DNA of 64,000 nt from Sitta carolinensis (GCA_032173965.1 CM063295.1:2790001-2854000); one strand, 5' to 3'; positions 1-10,560 are shown, counted from the first letter of the stretch. The notes: generated by a model from the letters alone, not told the origin. Translations and numbers: made by a program.

Positions 1-300
1 AAGGGAAAACGGGGCTTAGCACCGCCTCTACAGCCCCATGCCCCCATCCCGGTCCTGTCCCACACCCCCTGTCCCGCACCCCTGTACCCCATCCCTGCTC
101 TCCCTCCTCATCCCCTCTCCTACACCCTCTCGGCTCCCACGCTGATCCCTGTCCCCCATTCCCTGTCCTACACCCTCTCGGCTCCCACGCTGATCCCTGT
201 CCCCCATCCCCTGTCCCTCAGTCTCCATTCCCCATCCCCTGGTCCCCGTCCCCTCATTCCAATCCCTGTCCCCAAACTCCCCATCCCCATCCCCGCCTGC
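1..300 (-). other. HBAD: HBAD intron 2, 5' part, with GC donor and G-rich RNA strand
   Basis: The intron begins GCAGGC. In the transcript strand nearly the whole 300 bp consists of closely spaced GGG/GGGG runs (GGGATGGGGA-like units). It includes a 48-bp tandem duplication. The acceptor and exon 3 lie outside the window. Confidence 0.85.
119..214. repeat. 48-bp tandem duplication in HBAD intron 2
   Basis: The segment beginning CCTACACCCTCTCGG at 119 recurs at 167 with almost no change, giving two 48-bp copies. Looser C-rich units of the same flavour continue on both sides. Confidence 0.85.
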
Positions 301-505
301 CTTGAAGTTGACGGGGTCCACACGCAGGTTGTAGGCGTGCAGGTTGCTGAGCTCAGACAGAGCCTGGCTGAGGTTGTCCAGGTTCTTGATGGCAGTGCCC
401 AGGGCAGCCACCACTTTCTTGCCATGGCCACGGATCTGGTCAGAGCCTTGTGACAGGTCGAAGTGGGGGAAGTAGGTCTTGGTCGGGGGGTAGGAGTGGA
501 ACATC
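301..505 (-). CDS. HBAD: HBAD exon 2
   Basis: It encodes the last base of the Arg31 codon and the following 68 codons through ...DPVNFK, including both haem-contacting histidines. The exon ends AAG|GCAGGC, a GC splice donor at 300-299, where other globin introns have GT. Confidence 0.95.
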
Positions 506-746
506 CTGGGGGAGTGGGACAGTCAGTGGTGCTGACCCCAGCCGGACACACCACCCTGGCCCCTCGTGGGGCACCCACCCCCTCGTTCCCCTCTCCCACG
601 GTTTCCCCCTCTCCCCTGGTGTCCCCCTCTCCCATGGTGTCCCCATGCCTGTACCTCCACAGGGCCTCGGCGCCGATTTCCTCCTCGGCGCCCCCCAGCT
701 TTCCCCAGGTCTGCTGGATCAGCTTCTTGTCCTCGGCGGTCAGCAT
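301..746 (-). CDS. HBAD: Alpha-D globin, exons 1 and 2 (3' end outside window)
   Basis: This is the alpha-type subunit of the minor adult/embryonic avian haemoglobin (HbD), which binds haem and O2 in erythrocytes. Exon 1 begins [12 protein letters not shown], the hallmark N-terminus of alpha-D globin, and exon 2 carries the [11 protein letters not shown] motif. Distal His58 (in GHGKK) and proximal His87 (in SNLHAYNL), numbered with Met as 1, are both present. The 92-nt exon 1 and 205-nt exon 2 have the standard alpha-globin sizes and phases, with Arg31 split across intron 1. The start has a strong CCGCCACC context. Exon 3, about 43 codons, must lie left of position 1. The donor of intron 2 is GC rather than GT. 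The [18 protein letters not shown] segment resembles passerine alpha-D from memory of the family. Identification is near certain; the passerine assignment is inference. Confidence 0.96.
506..654 (-). other. HBAD: HBAD intron 1
   Basis: This 149-bp GT-AG intron ends in CCCCCAG. It holds a short C-rich direct repeat of about 20 bp around 600-640 and nothing else recognisable. Confidence 0.9.
655..746 (-). CDS. HBAD: HBAD exon 1 (coding part)
   Basis: It encodes residues 1-30 plus two bases of Arg31. The ATG is at 746-744. The donor AG|GTACAG has its GT at 654-653. Confidence 0.95.
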
Positions 747-799
747 GGTGGCGGCTGGAAGAGTGGGCAGGAGTTGGTGAGAGCAGCAGCCTCCGGGAC

Positions 800-850
800 G
801 CCTCTTATAGCCGCTGGCACCTCCACCCAGCCTTATCTTATCACACTGAG
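800..850 (-). promoter_or_regulatory. HBAD: HBAD promoter: TATA box and double GATA motif
   Basis: On the minus strand, CTATAAG (plus-strand CTTATAG, 804-810) lies about 60 bp upstream of the ATG. A tandem GATAAGATAAGG (plus 831-842) lies about 25 bp further upstream, with a GGGTGG (CACCC-type) motif around 823-829 between them. Adjacent GATA-1 and KLF-type sites are typical of erythroid globin promoters. No CCAAT box is seen nearby. Confidence 0.8.
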
Positions 851-1405
851 GAGCGAGGGGCTGGCCAAGCCCTGGGAGCGGAGGGGCACTGCCTAGGGGG
901 CCCTGGATGTCTCAGGGGGGCCCTGCCCTAAGGGGCCCCTGGGGGGCCAGCACTGCACCAGCACAGCACCAGAATGGGGCAGGGGGCAGGGGGCAGCACC
1001 TAACCAGGCTGCCCCATGGACAGCAGCAGCTCTGGCCATGTGCCATGGGTGCCACAGCCCTGTCCACCCCGGCTGGCATGTCCTCAGACCTCCAGCTGTG
1101 ATCCATCATTCCCCAGGGATGGCTCCTCCTTGGCTCTGAGGGTGTTGTAGGTCCCACAAGTGTTGCATGTCCCCTCCAGGCTTTGGCACATCGAGCCCCT
1201 CTCTGCCCCGAGAGCCCCATGGCCACAGAGAAGGAGCCATGGACAAACACAGGCAGGGACCAACCTCTTCTTTGGGCTCATGGTCTTCCCAAAGCCCATC
1301 CTGTGATACTTGTCAGTCCTGGACTCCTTCCCTTCTTCCCACCCCAATGTGTGCTTCTGCCTCTTCCCATAAATGCTGGGAAATCCTGCAGGCCACATGG
1401 TGGCT
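851..1405. other. Intergenic, upstream of HBAD
   Basis: No gene is seen. The first part (890-1000) is GC-rich, with repeated GGGCCC-like palindromes and three G-runs at about 975-995. The remainder is unremarkable. Confidence 0.5.
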
Positions 1406-1407
1406 GG

Positions 1408-1735
1408 TCATACAATAACAGAATTTTAGAAAAATAGAATTATTAATGTTGGAAAAAGTGTTAGGATCATTGAGCCCAACCATTCTCCCAGCACTGCCAA
1501 GGCCAACACTAAACCAGGTTCCCAGGAACCACATTTACACATCTGCAAATCCCTCCAGGGACAAGGACTCCACCACTGCCCTGGACAGCCTGTGCCAGTG
1601 CCTGACAGTGCTTTCAGTCAAGAAATTTTTCTTAATATCCAACCTAAGCCTCTCCTGCCACAACTTGAGGCCATTTCCTCTGACTCTCACATCCTCCTCT
1701 CAGCCTCTGCAGGAAGGAGTTGGTGCAAACACAGG
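1408..1735 (-). mobile_element. CR1 retroposon 3' fragment
   Basis: The plus strand reads as the reverse complement of a CR1 LINE 3' end. It starts with a decayed tail (CATACAATAACAGAATTTTA), then a GAGCCCAACCATT block, then CACTGCCCTGGACAGCCTGT, a segment close to AGAAATTTTTCTTAATATCC, and CAACTTGAGGCCATTTCCTC. These blocks occur in this order in bird CR1 elements. The copy is 5'-truncated and diverged, and lies between HBAD and HBZ. Confidence 0.8.
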
Positions 1736-3031
1736 GTAAGGGACACAACAGATACTGACCTAGCACCTAAGTCATGGATTTAAACCTCCAGGCTACCTGA
1801 CATCCATGGATGCAGAATGCTTTAAAAGCTGCTGTGGTGACATGTTTAAAGCCATTTGGTGGCCTGAGAGCATCCACATGACCTTTCTCCCCTTTGTCCA
1901 AACACAGTCCCTAAATTCCATGGATGAGATGAGGACTGCCACTGGCAGTGCTGGCCCAGGCTGGCCATCAGAGCAGGCTGAAGGCTTTGCACCCACTGTT
2001 TATTGCCAGAAGTCTCTCACACAGGAGCTGACATAGTGCTGTGCTTCAGGTTTTTGGCCTGAAGCAACAGTTTGAGGTTCCAGATTTTGTTGAGCAGCAT
2101 TTACACAGCATCAAGACTGTCTCTGCTTCTCAGTCTGCCCCACCCAGGGAATAGATATTGAGGTGCTGGGAGAGGACACAGCCAGGCATTTAGGCCCAAC
2201 TAATCAAAGAGGTATTTCATACCATATAGCACCATGGTGAGCAATCAAAGGGAAAATAAGGGGTTTGAAGGAGTTTTAGGGGGTTTATCCATGGTTTTTG
2301 CTCATGAACTGGCTGAACATCAGCCTACCCACGGGATGTGGTGAGTGATTGCCTTTGCATCCCCTGTTTTGTTTTCTTTCCTGTGCTTCCACTTAGTCTT
2401 CACTTACTAAACAATTATTTCTGTTTGTTTGTTTGATCTTGACTCCAAATTTTTCTTGTTTTTATCTTACTTTGCCCTTCACCTCATCCCATTGTGGGGG
2501 AGGAGGTGAGTGGGCATCTGGGGTGCAGTGGCTGCACAGTGGGGTTTACCCACAGAAGAAACAACAGATATCACATCCATACCCCATGGAGAGAGGCACA
2601 AGAGGACAGTGCCCTGTATTGCAAAGCAGGATTGGTTTCCAAGAGGCTGGGATGGGTTTTGGATAGGTCAAGCAAATAAAGCCTGTGTCCATTCAATGAC
2701 CTAGCAGGGTAAAGGACTCTTTCCTGGTCAGCCTGGAAACAGGCTGTGGTGGATATGCCTTGGTGGGCAGCTGCAGTCACAGGGCTCCAGCCCATTCTGG
2801 GCTTTTGCTCAGTGCTATGTTGCTCCCACTGAATGTTATATTGTCCCCAATGAATTGGCACATGAATTATCATGAGTTCATTAGTATATGAATTAGTACA
2901 CAAGTATATAAAGTTTAGTATTTCCCCCTCCATATTGTGTAGACATTTCAGAACACCCCTGCCTGAACAGCCAGGTGTGGGCAGAACATGTTGAAATGAA
3001 AGCACAAAGACCATAAATCACATTTGAATTA
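1736..3031. other. Intergenic HBZ-HBAD spacer
   Basis: I see no coding, RNA or clear repeat signal here. Short open frames lack any recognisable family. Confidence 0.5.
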
Positions 3032-3037
3032 TTTATT
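3032..3037 (-). terminator. HBZ: HBZ poly(A) signal
   Basis: Plus-strand TTTATT is AATAAA on the minus strand. It lies 110 bp downstream of the HBZ stop codon, a normal 3' UTR length for a globin gene. Confidence 0.8.
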
Positions 3038-3146
3038 GGGTTTTGCAGCAGGGATTGAAAGAGCTGCCCAGGAAGGGGTGATACCCCAGAGCCTGGCAGC
3101 AGGGCTGGGCTGTGGATGGGCCTCCCTCACCCTCTGTTGAGGTCAT

Positions 3147-3275
3147 TTATCTGTACTTCTCCGTCAGAACAGAGGAAACACTGGACAGGAACTTGTCCCA
3201 TGCAGCATGAACTTCTGGGGTGAAGTCGCTGGGATAGTGGGCAGCCACGGAGCACAGGATACAGTGGGAAAGCAG
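3147..3275 (-). CDS. HBZ: HBZ exon 3 (coding part)
   Basis: It encodes [18 protein letters not shown] through EKYR and a TAA stop at 3149-3147. The acceptor is TTTCCCTTACAG. Confidence 0.95.
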   Translation of the reverse strand: MLSHCILCSVAAHYPSDFTPEVHAAWDKFLSSVSSVLTEKYR

Positions 3276-5019
3276 CTGTAAGGGAAAGCAGCATGAAATC
3301 CTTCACAATGAGTACCAGGCATCAGGGTGGGGGTCTGCAATGGACCTTGGGCCCAGGGTGCTCAGGGATGGTAACTGTGTGTCCCAGCCAGGCAGTGCTG
3401 CTGCTGCCTGAGATGGGAGTGAAGAAGCACAGTTCTCTTTTTATAGGGCAAAAGGTACTGCTTGATCCCACTCCCTCCTCCATGTGCCCCTTCCTTCCTC
3501 AAGTGCAGCAAAAGTGGAACTGTTTATAATTTATTAAAACTTTGTTCCAGACAGGTGATGTAGCTTGATGTGTGAGGCAGGTTCATGAATTACAGCAAAA
3601 CCAGCAGAGATTCGAGTCTGTCTAACACAAGCCACAGGAGCCCCCGAGTAGTTCTTTGCCTGCACTGGACCAGAACTTTCATTAAAAGGCCCAACCTCAG
3701 GTTAAAAATCACATGAGAAGCAGCCTGTGGAGCACAGTCAGGGATCAAGCTGCCATTAACCCACACGACCTGTGTGTAATTTTGTGATGGCAGTTTCCAC
3801 CCCTGAAAGTCTCTGTGCTCACTCACCTTGAAGTTCACGGGGTCCACCCTGAGGATGTAAGCATGCAGCTCGCTGAGCTTGGCCAGAGCCCCTCGGATGT
3901 CATCAATGTGCTTCACAGCTTCCCCGATGGCATTCATGACCTTGGAGCCGTGGCCACGGAGCTGAGCTGAGCCTTGGCTCAGATCGAAGTGAGGGAAGTA
4001 GGTTTTTGTCTGGGGGTGGCTTAAGAAAAGCCTGGAGGAGAACATGAGGAAGAGGGTCAGCAGTAGAAATGGTATGAGGTGGTCAAACCTCAGAACAAGT
4101 GCAGTGTAAACCTTCTGCAGCACATGCAGATTAGACAGCAGGTTCATCTGTATGTGCTAGAAAAGAATTAAGTGTTAAAAATTACTTAAAACTTAATTTA
4201 ATAATTAACCCCCCAACTTGTCACCAAATTTCTTGTATTACATTATAACCAAGTTTCCAGGACCTTCAAACTAAAATGAACAAAACAGAATTAATATGAA
4301 TGTTAGTCAGAATCCTGAAAGGACGATCACAATACTTTATACTGAGCTGTAAATAGCATTTAAATCACTTTGAGTAACAAGAATTTCTGATAATTTCCAG
4401 ACCCTTTTATGTCAGCTTGCTTAATTGGTATGGACTTTGAATTACTGTGCCATGCTCCATGCAGGGGGTCCAGGTGTCTTGTTTCCTAGCAGTTTGTTAC
4501 TTACCAACTGGATCAAAGAAACCTGAGCATCCAGTGAATTTAGTGGACAGCTATACCCTTAATGCATAGAAACTGTATGAGAAAGTGCATCACTTGTACA
4601 ATAAACCACTTCAAGTTCAACCCCTAACAGGGATAATGGTGTTTAGGACACTGAGTATGAATGACTTTGAATTCCTCACCAGTGCTTCTGGCTATGAATT
4701 CTTCTGTATGGCTATAAGGAGGGAAAAAACCCTATTAAATAGTTTAAAAAAAATCATGGTTTACTGCTAGATTGTGAAGGTTTTAGTAGCACAGATATAA
4801 CTCCTAAAGATTACATAGCAAACAGCACAACTCTTCATTAAGTCTCCCTGCTCCCAGCCTGCTCTCACTCACCCATGAGATGCATCCCAGTAGCAAAGCC
4901 CTCTTTGGATGCCTGCTGGGGCCTTACCTCTCCAGTGATTCTGTCCCAATGGCATCAGCTTGGGTGGCCACCTTGGCCCAGATGGTGAGCACGATGGCTT
5001 TCTCAGCTTGGGTCAGCAT
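3147..5019 (-). CDS. HBZ: Embryonic alpha-type (pi/zeta) globin, complete
   Basis: This is the avian pi globin, orthologue of mammalian zeta, an alpha-like chain of primitive-erythroid embryonic haemoglobin. Three exons (92, 205 and 129 coding nt; 4928-5019, 3827-4031, 3147-3275) encode 141 residues with an intact frame and GT-AG introns. Diagnostic segments are [57 protein letters not shown] and a [15 protein letters not shown]-terminus. Distal His58 and proximal His87 (Met-inclusive) are present. The protein starts MLTQAEKA; known pi/zeta chains have an extra small residue after Met (MALT or MSLT), so this copy is one residue shorter. It has its own TATA/CCAAT/GATA promoter and poly(A) signal. 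It lies 5' of HBAD on the same strand, the normal avian order pi - alphaD - alphaA. Confidence 0.96.
3276..3826 (-). other. HBZ: HBZ intron 2
   Basis: A 551-bp GT-AG intron (GTGAGT donor). No repeats or genes are recognised within it. Confidence 0.9.
3827..4031 (-). CDS. HBZ: HBZ exon 2
   Basis: It encodes the end of Arg31 and [18 protein letters not shown] through DPVNFK, including distal and proximal histidines. It is flanked by TCCTCCAG and GTGAGT splice signals. Confidence 0.95.
4032..4927 (-). other. HBZ: HBZ intron 1
   Basis: An 896-bp AT-rich intron with GTAAGG donor. A long first intron is usual for zeta/pi genes compared with adult alpha genes. Nothing else is recognised inside. 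Confidence 0.85.
4928..5019 (-). CDS. HBZ: HBZ exon 1 (coding part)
   Basis: It encodes residues 1-30 plus two bases of Arg31. The ATG is at 5019-5017 in GTGATGCTG context, and no other in-frame ATG lies close upstream. Confidence 0.93.
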
Positions 5020-5100
5020 CACTGTGCAGGAGGTGCTGGCTCTGTCCCCTTGCAGAGACCGCTCAGAGCAGGTTTGGACTCATCACCCTGGCAGCCCTGG

Positions 5101-5257
5101 TTATAAAGCGGAAGGGGGAGCAGACCTTGTGCCTGTCCACACTCATTGGTCACTCCAGAGGCCCACTCATGGAGTGGGGGACGCTTATCTCCTCAAAAGC
5201 AATGGCTACTTTGGCAAGGGTCAGCACAATGCCCTCCTTGCCTGCCGGCCTTATCAG
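5101..5257 (-). promoter_or_regulatory. HBZ: HBZ promoter: TATA, CCAAT and GATA motifs
   Basis: On the minus strand there is TTTATAA at 5101-5107 (82 bp upstream of the ATG), a CCAAT box at 5145-5149, AGATAAG at 5184-5190 and CTGATAAGG at 5249-5257. This order (TATA, CCAAT, distal GATA) is the standard embryonic zeta/pi arrangement. Confidence 0.8.
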
Positions 5258-8200
5258 CTTCTTAACCTAACAGCTGCGTGGTCCATAGGAATTGTCTGGA
5301 CATGTATTGATAAATGAACAGAGAGATAATGCTGCAAAATTCCATTGATGAAGCGTTAGGACACATCTTTAAGCTGAGGAGCCTGTGCACTCCAGCATAC
5401 CAAGGAGCCTGGAGAGGAATCTGCATTTCCTCCCCTGGTTCACAGATGGGAACACAAGACTCTGGGCCTTTCTGACCCAGCCACTTCCAGTATATGTGGC
5501 TGCACCATGTGCAATGTTTTACATAAAATGCTTTGTAGGTGGGGTAGGGACAGGCTGGGAGATCTGTAGTGTAGCTCAGAGGAGAAACAAAATCCTGATT
5601 TTTAAAGAGTAAGTGCAGATTTTGCCATTTGCTTCAGGACTTCACTTTGCCAGCCTCTTGCAAAGAATTAGGGATTCACTTTACAACTGCTGCTGTAACA
5701 GCACTGGTAGTAAGGATTACTTTGGATACAGGAATAGAGAGTTTGTGAAATTGAGTATGGTGTGAGAGAAAGCCCAGTCAGATTTCTTTTTTGTAATCCT
5801 CAGACTGCGCACCTTTGATTTCTAACTGTGTGATCTTACTGTTAATTGTCCCCTGCACTGTAAAATAGCCCTCAGCACTCCAGTCAGTGCTGGCTGTGTT
5901 GTGCTATGTGCTGGACATGCACAGGAGCTCCTGGTACCAACAGATGGCTGGTACCATCAGGGCACGGGCCCTGGATGGGGAAAGAACCAAACAAGCAAAA
6001 TGAAGACCAGCACAGGTCTGTAATCACAGATAAGTGGGCAAAGTGTCAAAGACATACCCTACTGGGGATGGTTACTGCAGAACCTCTGGGAGTAAATATC
6101 CTGCCAGCACATAAAGCAGAGGTAAATCTCTTTGCCATGCTGATAAACTACAGCAGCCTCAGACCCCACCACTGAGAGCTGGCAGCTGTGCACAGAGCAC
6201 TGGCTGGCACAGCCAGAGGGGTCAGATAATGCTCTCTGCCCAAGCAGCCCTGCACACTTGTATGGAGAAGGCTGGGGTGTCTCAGCCAGAGATGTGTCAC
6301 AGCAGCACTACCCACTGCCACAGAGGGTGTTCCCCAGCCATGGTCATGCTGCTAAAGGGAAAGCCCTTCTGGGGGTCTAGTGATCCTTGGGTTGTGCATG
6401 GATTGGGGCATGGATACCTGTACTGAAGCACAGGTGCCACACAGGAGCATGCACTGGCCTTGGAGCCCCTCAGGAGCCCCAGGGAGCTGTGCTGTGCTGC
6501 TGGAAAGGGGCTGGGTTGGAGGTGGCACCCACGTGTGTGTGTGTGGCAGGGATCTCTTCTGTGCTGTCACATGGGGATAGGTCTCTCCTCTCTCTCCAGG
6601 TAGACTCCATAGCCTGGAGGAGTTGATCCATACACTACAAAGAGACAACACTCTCCTGGGCTGTGCCTCTGCCACTGCATCCTGGCTCAGGTGGGAATGA
6701 ACCAGTGGTAGGGTCAGAACCAGGGATGGGGTCAGACAGCAACTTCTGTATCCTTGGTGTCCCCACTTTGCTGGGGCAAGTGGCACTTGCAGAAGGGCTC
6801 TGACCCATCCCTTGTACTCTGCACTGGGCTCTAATTTAAGCTTCTCTGCATGCCATCTGTCATACAAATTAGAATAAACCTTGGGCTTTCCCAAAAGGCA
6901 GGCACAAACCACTTGGGGACTCTGAGTCTGCAAGCCTGGCTGGGTTTGAGGATCTTGAATTATCATCCCCTCTGTGGAGGCCATCAACCCCTCTGGGATT
7001 TAATTTCAGATTGTGGTCAGTGCCACAGCTCCTCCTTGGTCCTCCTGACCACAGGCTGGGTAATTCACTCACTCTAAGAGGGGATATAAAAGCGGACTCA
7101 TCTGAGGCCCAAGGAGGACAATTGCTTTACCATAGGGAATATTATCAGAGGGCTCTTTGTGTACCTTCCCTTTGATAGTGCCATACAAATCCCTTGAAAA
7201 CCCAGAGCTCACTCTGGCTACACACATGCAGAGCAGTGCAGTCTCCAGTTCAAAGTGCTACTGACAGCATAGGCAGAGCCAGGGCATGAGGAACGTGGTA
7301 TTCAGTTTGTACAACTTAAATGGATGGCAGTACCAAGGGAGGCTGTATTCATCATCCTGTGCTACACACATTTCCAAAACTTGCAGTTTTCCCATAGAAA
7401 ATGTACTTTGAAAATAGAGATGGTGTTGTGAAATGTCCATTTACATGTTTTTGTCTCCTCCCCAAAGTGCTGCCTCTTACACGACGTGTTGCATGGCAGC
7501 GCTCCAAGCTCTCCTCAGTGAGAGTGCTTTTAATCAGGGGTTACTCAACCAAGCTGTGACCCAGATAAACACAGGGATAAGGCACAGACCATCAGGACTC
7601 CTTCCTATTCTGTGTAACCTGGGCATTGCTTCTCTGTGACTGCAGGATTAAGGCTTGGGTGCACACAGAGTGATGTCTGCACAGGAGGATTCATCACCAC
7701 TGAAATCATTATGGAATTTGAATTCTTTTTCTGAGAGTTACCCCTACAATATCACAAAAGCCAGAGCAGCCAAAAGGTGACTGTGGTTTGCTAGAAGGAG
7801 TTCACTGCTCACTCAGGGCTGGGCTGGGGATTGTTGTGGGAACTCCTCAGGAACAAGCCTGGTGGGAGAAGTCTGATCCTCAACACAATGTGACATGGAA
7901 AATTACTGTCTCCAGCTTTGCATGAACCTCTCAGCCAAATTCCTCATTCCAGTGCTCCAGCTACCCACGGGGTAGTGAAACAAGAAGGTCCTGGCCTCAG
8001 GAATGCACAGAGCTGGACATCATGATCGCCACTGTTCCTATGGCACAGGGCCAGTAGTGAAGACATGTCCACCAAAACTGCCTTCCTCTCTTGCTGCTGC
8101 TTCTCATGGTGATCCACAGCTCCACTGCAGAATGTCCACCCTTGGGCAGCTCATGAATCTTTATCAGGAAATCACCAGAAGGGATTTTCTTTTTTTTTTA

Positions 8201-9228
8201 ATTAATGTTGGTCTTTTAAAATCCAAAATCTGTCCCAAAAGCTGGCTACCAGAGTTTCTCATTTTAAACAGCAGAAGCAAGCAACAGACCTGTTAGCTAA
8301 TTGTAAAAGTGGGATTCTAATTTCCAACAGCCCTGATTGTAAATCCAATTGAATGGCATCACTGTGAGATCAGGGATAACTTTATCCACAGGAATTGCCT
8401 TTCCCTGAAGGAGAATGCCGTGCATAAGGGGGCACATACATCTACTCTATCTCTGAAATACTGGAACATATTACATTTTGAAAGTCTGAAAAGTGGAGTC
8501 TAAATCCTGGCTTTACTCTTTAATTTCCTACCAGGGCTTGAAGAACTTGCAATCATTGCTTTAAATGACAAGGCTAACTACAAGTATGGGAATGACAGAT
8601 AGGCCTATAATTTATTATTTAAGAAAATAAAATTATATTTTGAAGCAGATGCACTGAAGTTTTAACGCGACAGCCCAGTGCTGGTGTACAAGGAGTGCTC
8701 TGCTGTGATAACAGGACTGGTCTTTAATCACCCCAGGACAACTCTCTCCCCTCAGCATCACCTTCTCTCGCTCAATTGTTATCACTGGCCTTGTGCAGAA
8801 TGGCCCTGCAGATTACACCCTGCTGGGGCTGCTCATCTCCCTCTTCAGCCACCCACCTCTGTTCTGTGTCCCTGGGGGGACTGCAGAGCAAAACTCAGAG
8901 GGGGATTTCTCAGAGTGTCCAAGCATCTAAGTAATGCACTAAAATACAGAAGAATTTGCATAAAACCCCAGGGCATCCTCAAAAATAATTGCTGATAACT
9001 TCCGATCTCGGTTAAACACAAAAAAATATGAAGGCATCAAGGCTGCTGCCAGAGGAGTAATGTGACCCTTCCTAATCCAGAGGCAGGAGTAAAAGCATAG
9101 GAACCAGGAGGTGGGCTGTATCAGAGCTGTGAAGTGAATATGAGCAACAAGCCCAAGCCAGCCTTTCCATGAACATGGGGAGCCCCCAGGTCCGACTTCC
9201 ACAGCTGCCCCCCTGCAGGCACCCTGGT
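5258..9228. other. HBZ-NPRL3 intergenic region, left part
   Basis: I find no gene. The stretch includes a GATA/E-box cluster at 5939-6229 and a short GT repeat at 6534-6546. The 211-codon minus-strand open frame at 6352-6987 has no recognisable domain and is treated as chance. Confidence 0.5.
5939..6229. promoter_or_regulatory. Possible erythroid GATA/E-box cluster upstream of HBZ
   Basis: It contains CAGATG (5939-5944), ACAGATAAG (about 6026-6034), TGATAAA (about 6140-6146) and CAGATAAT (about 6223-6230), and lies 0.9-1.2 kb upstream of the HBZ start. E-box plus GATA pairs can bind TAL1/GATA-1 complexes, but motif density alone is weak evidence. Confidence 0.3.
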
Positions 9229-9425
9229 ACCACGGAATCGTTAGGTTGGAAAAGCCCTCTGCAATCATTGAGTCCAACCATTAAACCAGCACTGCCAAGC
9301 GCACCACTAAACCATGTCCCAAAGTGCCACATCCACGTGTTTTGAATACTTCCAGGGATTGCGATTCCACCACTGCCCTGGGCAGTTCCAGTGCCTGTCC
9401 ATTCTTTCCATGAGGATGATAACCC
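9229..9425 (-). mobile_element. CR1 retroposon 3' fragment
   Basis: The same CR1 subfamily as the copy at 1408-1735, also on the minus strand. It reads CACGGAATCGTTAGGTTGGA, GAGTCCAACCATTAAACCAG, CACTGCCAAG, CACTAAACCATGTCCC and CACTGCCCTGGGCAG in the expected CR1 order. It is 5'-truncated. Confidence 0.85.
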
Positions 9426-9589
9426 AGGGGATCTGGGCAGGGGGAGATGATGAGCCCTCACTGTTCTTTGCTTCCAGCTCTCAGGAAAGTTCTGGAGTTA
9501 ATGAGTGAGCTGGCTGAAAGCTCACAAATGACCTGAAGTGGCCAGCTAACAGCATTGGGCAGCCCAGGATCCAGCAGTTCCTTTGGAGG

Positions 9590-10139
9590 CATCCAGGGCT
9601 GGGTTCAGCATGCACTGTGTGGTATGGGGCTGGACTGGGGGTGCTGGGCCATGCTGGGGGCACTGGGCTGAGCTGGAAGGTGCTGGTTGTCACCATGTGA
9701 AGCACTGGGATAAACTGGGAGTGTGTGGAACAAGGAGTGCTGTCCATGGGACACTGGGGTGATCGAGAGAAAGGAAATGTCAGGTGCTGGTCAGAACTGG
9801 AGCACTGGGCTGTACCAGGAATGAGCTGTGGGGCACGAGTTGCTGGTCAAAACTAGGGGCACTTGCTTTTATTGGGATGTGGCTTTGTGTGAAGATGCTG
9901 GTATTAACTGGGAGCACTGGGCTGTACTGGGAATGAGCCATGGGGGCATGAGGTGCTGGTCAGAACTGGGGACACTTGCCTGTATTGGGGATGGGCCGTG
10001 TGTGAGGTGCTGGTCAGACTGGGAGCACTGGGCTGTACTGGGGGATGTACTGGGATGGGCCAAGGGGTATGAGGTGCTGGTCAGAACTGGGGACACTTGC
10101 CTGTATTGGGGATGGGCTGTGTGTGAGGTGCTGGTCAGA
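9590..10139. repeat. Diverged part of minisatellite
   Basis: Irregular units of about 55-65 bp share a GGTGCTGGTCAGAACTGGG core followed by GCACTGGGCTGTACTGGGA-like sequence. They grade into the homogeneous array on the right. Confidence 0.75.
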
Positions 10140-10560
10140 ACTGGGGGCACTGGGCTATACTGGGAACAGGCCATAGAGGTATGAGATGCTGGTCAGAACT
10201 GGGGGCACTGGGCTATACTGGGAACAGGCCATAGAGGTATGAGATGCTGGTCAGAACTGGGAGCACTGGGCTATACTGGGAACAGGCCATAGAGGTATGA
10301 GATGCTGGTCAGAACTGGGGGCACTGGGCTATACTGGGAACAGGCCATAGAGGTATGAGATGCTGGTCAGAACGGGGGCACTGGGCTATACTGGGAACAG
10401 GCCATAGAGGTATGAGATGCTGGTCAGAACTGGGGGCACTGGGCTATACTGGGAACAGGCCATAGAGGTATGAGATGCTGGTCAGAACTGGGGGCACTGG
10501 GCTATACTGGGAACAGGCCATAGAGGTATGAGATGCTTGTCAGAACCGGGGGCATTGGGC
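10140..10560. repeat. 58-bp minisatellite next to the NPRL3 promoter
   Basis: At least seven near-identical head-to-tail units start at 10140, 10198, 10256, 10314 and so on. Each contains ACTGGGGGCACTGGGCTATA, then ACAGGCCATAGAGG, then ATGAGATGCTGGTCAGA. The array stops about 250 bp before the NPRL3 start codon; the last unit decays into the CpG-rich promoter. Confidence 0.93.

Noticed and set aside
168..746. A continuous 192-codon frame from the HBAD start codon
   Set aside because: It is read-through of exon 1 into intron 1; globin conservation stops exactly at the splice donor at 655/654.
6352..6987. A 211-codon open frame on the minus strand
   Set aside because: Composition is low-information (Pro, Leu, Ser, Gln), no motif or homologue is recognised, and there is no splice or promoter context. 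Long chance frames are expected in GC-rich DNA.
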